Assembly: GCA_964611295.1 (NCBI GenBank)
Contig: CAZSWV010000002.1
Location: forward strand, 62,001-126,000
DNA length: 64,000 nucleotides
Direction: 5' to 3'
From: B73-G16 sp964611295
Lineage (GTDB): Bacteria > Desulfobacterota > B13-G15
Positions within the stretch are counted from its first letter, which is position 1. The number at the start of each line of letters is the position of its first letter. Made by a program: the position numbers and the translations under genes. The notes beneath the pieces are model-generated. The model was not told the origin of the DNA. It did not search any database and saw only the letters and a program-made list of their open reading frames with translations. This document shows positions 58,911-64,000 of this stretch, in pieces.

Positions 58911-60172
58911 AAACCCGCCTTCCCTGCAAAAACTGCGGTTTCCCCTAGTTCTTCTTCTATCCTTAATAGTTGATTATACTTAGCTACTCTTTCACTTCTA
59001 GTAACTGCACCTGTTTTTATTTGTCCAATATTAAGCGCAACTGAGAGGTCAGCAATAGTTGTATCCTCAGTTTCTCCTGATCGATGGGAAATAACAATAC
59101 CATAACCAGATCTTTTAGCAAATTCCACAGTGTTCAAAGTTTCAGTAAGTGTTCCTATTTGGTTAGGTTTTATTAAAATTGCATTACCTATGCCAAGTGA
59201 TACTCCTTTTTTAAGTATGTTTATATTAGTAACAAAAACATCATCGCCAACAAGTTGGACTTTTTTCCCTAAGACATGCGTAATCGTTTTCCAACCTTCC
59301 CAATCTTCCTCTGCCATAGGATCTTCTATGGAACAAATAGGATAATACTTAACTAACCTCTCGTAAAATTCAATCAATCTACCCTGATCCATTTCTTTCC
59401 CTTCTAACACGTATAAACCATTTCGATAGATTTCAGAAGCCGCTATATCCAATGCTATTGCTATGTGATCCCATGGTTTATAACCTGCTTTTTCTATTGC
59501 TTTCAGCAGTAATTCAAGGGCTTCTTCTGTAGATGTGAGATCTGGGGCAAACCCTCCTTCATCTCCTACTGATGTCCGTAGTCCTTTGGCTTTTAAAAGG
59601 TCTTTGAGTTGGTAAAATACTTCTGCTCCCATCCTTAAGGCTTCTGAAAAACTTGGCGCCCCCCATGGTACAATCATGAATTCCTGTATATCCAGATCGT
59701 TATCTGCGTGTTTTCCACCGTTTATAAAGTTCATCAGGGGAACTGGTAACTGATGGGCAAACACTCCTCCTACATAGCGCCAGAAAGGCAAATCGAGATA
59801 ATTAGCAGCAGCTTTTGCACAAGCCAGAGAAACAGCCAAAATAGCATTTGCTCCAAGGTTTGACTTATTAGGAGTACCGTCAAGGTCCATCAACGTCCTA
59901 TCTATGAGGAGCTGGTCAAAAACATCCAAGCCAACGATTTTAGGAGCGATCTTTTTGTTAACGTTTTCTACAGCCTTTCTAACCCCTTTACCTAAATAAC
60001 GCCCTTGTTCCCCATCCCTTAGCTCCACTGCCTCTGCCTTACCTCTTGAAGCCCCTGAAGGTACTGCTGCCCTACCCATTACCCCACTGTCCAGCCATAC
60101 ATCTACTTCTACTGTCGGATTTCCCCTCGAATCCAAAATCTCACGGGCTATTACCCTCGCTATAGTCGACAT
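58886..60172 (-). CDS. eno: enolase
   Basis: Interconverts 2-phosphoglycerate and PEP. 428 residues with all key motifs: REILDSRGNPTVEV at the start, NGGKHADNDLDIQEFMIVP near 150, GDEGGFAPD near 200, metal ligands in SIEDPMAEEDWEGW near 285, the catalytic Lys of IKPNQIGTLTET near 337 and SHRSGETEDTTIADL near 365. The ATG follows GAGGAGG. It overlaps pgsA by 32 bases and the ParB-like gene by 25. Confidence 0.98.
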   Translation of the reverse strand: MSTIARVIAREILDSRGNPTVEVDVWLDSGVMGRAAVPSGASRGKAEAVELRDGEQGRYLGKGVRKAVENVNKKIAPKIVGLDVFDQLLIDRTLMDLDGTPNKSNLGANAILAVSLACAKAAANYLDLPFWRYVGGVFAHQLPVPLMNFINGGKHADNDLDIQEFMIVPWGAPSFSEALRMGAEVFYQLKDLLKAKGLRTSVGDEGGFAPDLTSTEEALELLLKAIEKAGYKPWDHIAIALDIAASEIYRNGLYVLEGKEMDQGRLIEFYERLVKYYPICSIEDPMAEEDWEGWKTITHVLGKKVQLVGDDVFVTNINILKKGVSLGIGNAILIKPNQIGTLTETLNTVEFAKRSGYGIVISHRSGETEDTTIADLSVALNIGQIKTGAVTRSERVAKYNQLLRIEEELGETAVFAGKAGFWSVKYIE

Positions 60173-60704
60173 AGGCTCCTCCTCGGGGAATTTTTATCCC
60201 CTTTAGGATATATTGAGTCCCTGAAATAAAAGTTAAAGACACAACTGCAATGGTAAGATAAGACCTCAAAAGGCTAAATAAACTAATTTCTGAGGGGGCC
60301 AAGATCGAAAGTACAAATAGACTTTGACTTAATGTAGTTAATTTACCCCATAAAGTTGGTTGGACTTTAGGCCTGTAAGAACAGAGACGTAACAAAAGGA
60401 AACCGAGCACAAGGATGAAATCCCTTCCCACTACTAATATGCCTAACCATAGGGGTATAGTCTTTTGTATCATTAACCCTAAAAAGGCGCCTCCTAAGAG
60501 TAATTTATCTGCCACCGGATCCATAAGGGTCCCAAGTGCACTTCTCTGATTAAGGGACTTCGCTAATACGCCATCAAGTGCATCCGTTAGGGCTGCAGTT
60601 CCAAAAAGGTAAAAGGCCACATCTTTTCGTCCCGAGGTCAATAACCCAAAAAACACAGGAACTGCCATAATCCTTAAAAACGTGAGGAAATTAGGCACGT
60701 TCAT
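60141..60704 (-). CDS. pgsA: CDP-diacylglycerol-glycerol-3-phosphate 3-phosphatidyltransferase
   Basis: Inner-membrane enzyme making phosphatidylglycerol phosphate. 187 residues, NVPNFLTFLRI at the N-terminus and the CDP-alcohol transferase motif DALDGVLAKSLNQRSALG followed by TLMDPVADK (residues ~42-70). The usual AR of DGxxAR reads AK here, a conservative change. About five membrane helices. It overlaps dnaB's stop and eno's start. Confidence 0.9.
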   Translation of the reverse strand: MNVPNFLTFLRIMAVPVFFGLLTSGRKDVAFYLFGTAALTDALDGVLAKSLNQRSALGTLMDPVADKLLLGGAFLGLMIQKTIPLWLGILVVGRDFILVLGFLLLRLCSYRPKVQPTLWGKLTTLSQSLFVLSILAPSEISLFSLLRSYLTIAVVSLTFISGTQYILKGIKIPRGGAYVDYSEGNSP

Positions 60705-62047
60705 TCAGCCGTTTCCCCTTTCCACAGGTCTTTAAAGGTAGTAAGTTCAGGTATATAAGCCAATTCTACCGTCCCAGTGGGACCATTACGTTGTTTACCT
60801 ATGATTACCTCTGCTATGCCCTTTTTGGATGTGTTGGGATTATAAACCTCATCACGGTATATAAAGAGGATCAAATCAGCATCTTGTTCTATGGCTCCTG
60901 ACTCCCTGAGATCTGCAAGCTGAGGCCTACGGCCAGGACGGTCTTCAGCTCGTCGAGACAGTTGACTTATAGCAATGACTGGAATCTGCAATTCTTTGGC
61001 TAGAGCTTTCAAAGAACGCGATATTTCCGAAATTTCTTTTTCACGTGTTTCAGCATTTGACCGCCCCCTCATAAGTTGAAGATAGTCTATTATTATCAGC
61101 CCAAGTGACATTTCACCCTTTAATCTTCTTGCTTTAGCTCTTAATTCAAGTACTGACAATGCTGGTGTATCATCAATGACAATAGGTGCATCACTTAAGA
61201 TACTCGCTGCTAGCGTTAGTTTTTGTAAATCAGCCTCTGACAAAAATCCGCTCCTTACTTTTGAAGCATTAACCTTAGCTTCAGCACATAACATACGCAT
61301 AGCTACCTGTTCTTTTGACATCTCCATGGAAAAAATAGCCGTAGGTACCCTCGCATGGACCGCGGCATAATGGGCTATATTCAGACAAAAGGCAGTTTTA
61401 CCCATGGATGGCCTTCCTGCTACAATGATCAAATCAGATGGTTGAAATCCAGCCGTCAATCTATCCAAGTCTTTAAATCCCGAAGGTACACCCGTTACTA
61501 GCTCCTTACGTTCATATAAACGTTCTATTACCCTGAAAGTCTCCTTTAAAATCTCTCTTATAGGATAGAAGGAAGGTCTAACGCGGTACTCGGAGATACT
61601 GAAAATAAGTTGTTCAGCACGATCCAAAAGCTCTTCAATGTCTTCTTCTTCTTTATAACAATCTGTGATGATCTCAGTAGCTGCAGATATCAATTGTCTA
61701 AGGAGGGCTTTTTCTTTTACTATTCGCGCGTAATGCAAGACATTAGCCGCAGTTGGTACACATTCAGCTAATTGTGCCAAATATGTGGCTCCTCCTACTT
61801 TATCTAAGACTTTCAGCCGTTTGAGTTCATCTGTAAGCGTGATCAGATCTAAAGGCTCACCTCGCTCGTAAAGGGATATCATTGCTTGGTAAATTTTCTG
61901 GTGAGATTCTTTATAGAAATCTTCAGGACGCAAAAGTTCGATAACTTTATGGATGGCGTCGTTATCTATTATTATGCCACCTAATACCGACTGTTCAGAT
62001 TCTATACTCTGAGGAGGGAGTTTATGAAAGGGAAACTCCCTCGTCAT
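60701..62047 (-). CDS. dnaB: replicative DNA helicase DnaB
   Basis: Hexameric fork helicase, 448 residues. The N-terminal primase-interacting domain starts at LPPQSIESEQSVLGG; the RecA-like domain has Walker A VAGRPSMGKTAF near 210, IIIDYLQLM (Walker B) near 313, and SQLSRRAEDRPGRRPQLADLRESGAIEQDAD near 355. No intein. It follows rplI in the usual rpsF-ssb-rpsR-rplI-dnaB order. Confidence 0.98.
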   Translation of the reverse strand: MTREFPFHKLPPQSIESEQSVLGGIIIDNDAIHKVIELLRPEDFYKESHQKIYQAMISLYERGEPLDLITLTDELKRLKVLDKVGGATYLAQLAECVPTAANVLHYARIVKEKALLRQLISAATEIITDCYKEEEDIEELLDRAEQLIFSISEYRVRPSFYPIREILKETFRVIERLYERKELVTGVPSGFKDLDRLTAGFQPSDLIIVAGRPSMGKTAFCLNIAHYAAVHARVPTAIFSMEMSKEQVAMRMLCAEAKVNASKVRSGFLSEADLQKLTLAASILSDAPIVIDDTPALSVLELRAKARRLKGEMSLGLIIIDYLQLMRGRSNAETREKEISEISRSLKALAKELQIPVIAISQLSRRAEDRPGRRPQLADLRESGAIEQDADLILFIYRDEVYNPNTSKKGIAEVIIGKQRNGPTGTVELAYIPELTTFKDLWKGETAE

Positions 62048-62050
62048 TTT

Positions 62051-62497
62051 TCAATCCTCTTTTTCTACCCATACTTCAAGAGGAACCTTGACCTCTGAAT
62101 GAAGTCTTACGTAAACCGTATGCGACCCAAGGTGCCTAATGGGTTCTTTCAACTCTATCCTTTTCCTATCTACCTCAATTCCCATTTCCCGAAGGGCCAC
62201 TTCTATGTCATGTGGAGTAACTGCACCGAAAAGTTTGCCTTCGACCCCTGCAGACCTTTTTATCACACACTTTATTCCTGCTAACTTTTCCGCCAATCCT
62301 TGCGCACGCTCCTTTTCCCTTTGGAGTTTCCTCTCGATAAGCTTCTGACGCTCTTTAATGCGCGTTATATTTTTTGAGGTCGCAGGTTCGGCTAATCCTT
62401 TGGGAATCAGATAATTCCTTGCGTAGCCCTCTTTTACTCGCACTACTTGTCCTGCCTTACCTAAGGAAGGTACATCCTCTAGTAAAATCACCTCCAT
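62051..62497 (-). CDS. rplI: ribosomal protein L9
   Basis: 148 residues, with the N-terminal VILLEDVPSLGKAGQVVRVKEGYARNYLIPKGLA domain, a long central helix and the C-terminal domain (KLFGAVTPHDI). It binds 23S rRNA near the L1 stalk. It lies three bases before dnaB. Confidence 0.98.
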   Translation of the reverse strand: MEVILLEDVPSLGKAGQVVRVKEGYARNYLIPKGLAEPATSKNITRIKERQKLIERKLQREKERAQGLAEKLAGIKCVIKRSAGVEGKLFGAVTPHDIEVALREMGIEVDRKRIELKEPIRHLGSHTVYVRLHSEVKVPLEVWVEKED

Positions 62498-62511
62498 TTT
62501 TTCATCCCCCC

Positions 62512-62763
62512 TTATTCAGGTATCGCGACAAAAGGCAAAAGGGCTACGTGACGCGCTCTCTTTATGGCTATTGCAAGCCGACGCTGATGCTTAGCACAAG
62601 TACCCGTCTGCCTTCTTGGTAGTATTTTGGCACGTTCATTTAAGAACCTCTTTAGCAAATCAGCATTTTTATAATCAATCTCCAGTGAAGGATTACTACA
62701 AAACAGACATTGTTTCTTTTTTGGTGTGTAATATTTTACGGGTTTTTTTTCAGTATTTGTCAT
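62512..62763 (-). CDS. rpsR: ribosomal protein S18
   Basis: 83 residues. The core DYKNADLLKRFLNERAKILPRRQTGTCAKHQRRL is typical. It carries CLFC near residue 19 and CAKHQ near 57, a potential zinc site seen in the cysteine-bearing form of S18. It overlaps the ssb-like gene by four bases. Ribosome assembly partner of S6, encoded upstream. Confidence 0.97.
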   Translation of the reverse strand: MTNTEKKPVKYYTPKKKQCLFCSNPSLEIDYKNADLLKRFLNERAKILPRRQTGTCAKHQRRLAIAIKRARHVALLPFVAIPE

Positions 62764-63092
62764 GCTTCTCCTCCCTTCAATAATGCTATTTTTTGGGCCA
62801 CAACAGTAAGGGCCTTTTTCACTCCTAGTTCCATTTTTATAACCCGTTCTTCTAAAGATCCTTCAACAAATACATTGTGTCCTTTCATAATAGCTTTAGC
62901 AACTTTCTCATTTTCAACTCCAAAAGCCATCACTTCTATCTCTGGTTCTTGCTCCATCTCTTGTTTACGATGTTTAATGCCTGAACGTACTTTTAAGGTA
63001 AACCACAATACAACTTCACCATTTGTAGTATACCTTACTTCCACAGGAGCAGAAACCGTACCAGCCAAAATCACGCGGTTGAAGTAGAACAA
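62760..63092 (-). CDS. ssb: single-stranded DNA-binding protein-like, short and without acidic tail
   Basis: OB-fold protein of 110 residues (FNRVILAGTVSAPVEVRYTTNGEVV at the N-terminus; HNVFVEGSLE near 75). It ends KIALLKGGEA, without the acidic tail and DDDIPF-like tip by which SSB recruits partners. SSB is usually ~150 residues or more; PriB of enterobacteria, also encoded between rpsF and rpsR, is a short tail-less derivative. A full SSB may be elsewhere. TTG start with AAGGAGGTGAAGG in front; overlaps rpsF by 22 bases. Confidence 0.85.
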   Translation of the reverse strand: MFYFNRVILAGTVSAPVEVRYTTNGEVVLWFTLKVRSGIKHRKQEMEQEPEIEVMAFGVENEKVAKAIMKGHNVFVEGSLEERVIKMELGVKKALTVVAQKIALLKGGEA

Positions 63093-63412
63093 ACGCCTTC
63101 ACCTCCTTCTGCGCTGACAATTGGCTTTTCCAATTTTATGGTTAAATACCTCAATATGCTGTCTTTTAACTCCAGCCATCTTTCGTACTCTCTTATAAAA
63201 TCGGGTTTCGCACGAAAACGGATAATGTAGTAATAAGCTTTCTCTTTTTTCTTAATTTTATATGCTAGGTTTCGCATCCCCCATTCCTGTATTTCTATAA
63301 CTTCACCACCTGAAGAGGATATAAGGTTTTGAATCTCATCAAGGGTGCTTTTGGTACTCCCTATTTCTTCATCAGGACTGATTAAAATCATCGACTCATA
63401 ATATCTCTCCAT
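63071..63412 (-). CDS. rpsF: ribosomal protein S6
   Basis: About 113 residues. YYESMILISPDEE starts the protein, and the IQEWGMRNLAYKIKKKEKAYYYIIRF segment near 40-65 is diagnostic for S6. The ATG at 63412 follows AGGAGG and GGAGG; the ORF to 63451 has no support. First of rpsF-ssb-rpsR-rplI-dnaB, downstream of yajC. Confidence 0.96.
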   Translation of the reverse strand: MERYYESMILISPDEEIGSTKSTLDEIQNLISSSGGEVIEIQEWGMRNLAYKIKKKEKAYYYIIRFRAKPDFIREYERWLELKDSILRYLTIKLEKPIVSAEGGEGVCSTSTA

Positions 63413-63472
63413 CCTCCACACCTCCTCTTGGACATAACAGCCCTTTTTCAATAGGGCGAGGAGAAAAACGTC

Positions 63473-63787
63473 TTATTCCCTTACTACACCCGCTATGTAA
63501 TTCCTATTGACTTTGACCCTAACTCTGTCCGCTAACTCTAAGGTAACTGTGTTCCCTTCTATATCTACTATGGTCCCGTAAAGACCTCCGGCCGTAAGTA
63601 CCCTGTCTCCTCTTTTCAAACTCTCCAAAAGCCTCTTGTGCTCCTTCATCCTCTTTTGTTGAGGCCTTATCAGAAGGAAGTAAAAGATCACAAATATCAA
63701 TATAAGAGGTATCAAAGCAGCAATCCCCCCTCCTCCACCCCCTCCTTCTCCTTGTGGAGCCATCGCAAAAACCAGGTCCCCGATCAT
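63473..63787 (-). CDS. yajC: preprotein translocase subunit YajC
   Basis: 104-residue single-span membrane protein of the SecDF-YajC complex. The membrane helix ALIPLILIFVIFYFLLIRPQQKR near residues 25-47 is the YajC signature, followed by KRGDRVLTAGGLYGTIVDI. A glycine-rich run (seven Gly, residues ~15-21) precedes the helix. The ATG follows AAAGGAGGG. secD and secF are not in the window. Confidence 0.95.
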   Translation of the reverse strand: MIGDLVFAMAPQGEGGGGGGGIAALIPLILIFVIFYFLLIRPQQKRMKEHKRLLESLKRGDRVLTAGGLYGTIVDIEGNTVTLELADRVRVKVNRNYIAGVVRE

Positions 63788-63960
63788 CCATCCCTCCTTT
63801 TAGGCTTTTGCATAAAATAACACGCCCTAGCGAGTTTAGCAAGCTTTAAGGACCTTTCCAAGAAAATAAGGAAGAACGAATCAAATTTCTAGACCAGCTT
63901 AGGTCTTTAAAGATAATTTTATTTGTGGGATAATATATACCTTCTCTACAAGGTTGAAAC

Positions 63961-64000
63961 ATGAAAGGAGACATCGAAAAAATAAGAAAGATCATAAAAG
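63961..64000 (+). CDS. start of an unidentified gene, cut by the window end
   Basis: An ATG at 63961 opens a frame that runs to the right edge with basic, helical-looking codons (MKGDIEKIRKIIK). Upstream are a candidate -10 (GATAAT near 63931-63936) with TTTAAA 17 bases earlier, and a weak AAGG ribosome site. It is divergent from yajC. Too short to identify. Confidence 0.4.
   Translation, partial: MKGDIEKIRKIIK

Noticed and set aside
1..64000. CRISPR arrays, insertion sequences, prophage or integration sites
   Set aside because: No regularly spaced repeats, transposase, integrase or phage structural genes were seen by eye; direct repeats of moderate length could be missed without computation.

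Overview
The window comes from a compact, AT-rich, Gram-negative-type anaerobic bacterium, probably a thermophile. Three features recall Desulfobacterota (formerly Deltaproteobacteria): the F0 genes atpZ-atpI-atpB-atpE stand apart from F1 genes, CbiK has a secretion signal, and etfBA is followed by a membrane Fe-S oxidoreductase of the EtfAB:quinone type. This placement is inference; there is no rRNA in the window. No phage, transposon or CRISPR was seen. Several gene pairs overlap and no gene-free stretch exceeds 300 bases.

Layout. 1-7.8 kb: end of a TPR gene, a phosphoesterase, a thermonuclease-like protein, queH, ppdK, and two Opp-type ATPases behind an unrecognised membrane protein. 8-14 kb: pckG, then a leftward operon of larE, a HAD phosphatase, leuD-like, COG2122 and NIL-ferredoxin genes, the last two tied to sulfide-based homocysteine synthesis; mnmA is divergent from larE. 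13.9-24 kb: the most unusual region, five leftward genes (Old Yellow Enzyme with Fe-S, SnoaL-like protein, diacetylphloroglucinol/phloretin-hydrolase-like protein, NuoG/GltD-like flavoprotein, fumarate-reductase-like flavoprotein) behind a sigma-54 activator with TPR repeats. A sigma-54-like promoter and a motif present upstream of both the operon and the activator link them. 24-30 kb: CoA-disulfide reductase-rhodanese, F0 genes, a DapA-family gene and pycB. 30-41 kb: rpsU, katG with a near-consensus promoter, nadE, an EF-P paralogue, a DUF364 protein, an acyl-CoA dehydrogenase, comEC, a DUF1285 protein and proC.

41-52.6 kb: a cobalamin riboswitch with terminator precedes one long leftward operon, a BtuFCD-like transporter then cbiC, cbiK, cobF, cbiET, cbiL, cbiF and cbiG-cbiH. 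Precorrin-2 dehydrogenase and a CobA-HemD fusion lie beside it. 52.7-58 kb: tRNA-Ala(CGC), etfB, etfA, the EtfAB oxidoreductase, queD and folE2. 58-64 kb: a leftward housekeeping run, yajC, rpsF, ssb-like, rpsR, rplI, dnaB, pgsA, eno and a ParB-like gene.

Together the genes suggest an anaerobe that interconverts pyruvate, PEP and oxaloacetate (PpdK, PckG, PycB, Eno), oxidises acyl-CoA esters into the quinone pool (acyl-CoA dehydrogenase, EtfAB, membrane oxidoreductase), makes its own corrinoids, and carries an uncharacterised sigma-54-controlled pathway probably acting on a cyclic, unsaturated or phenolic compound.
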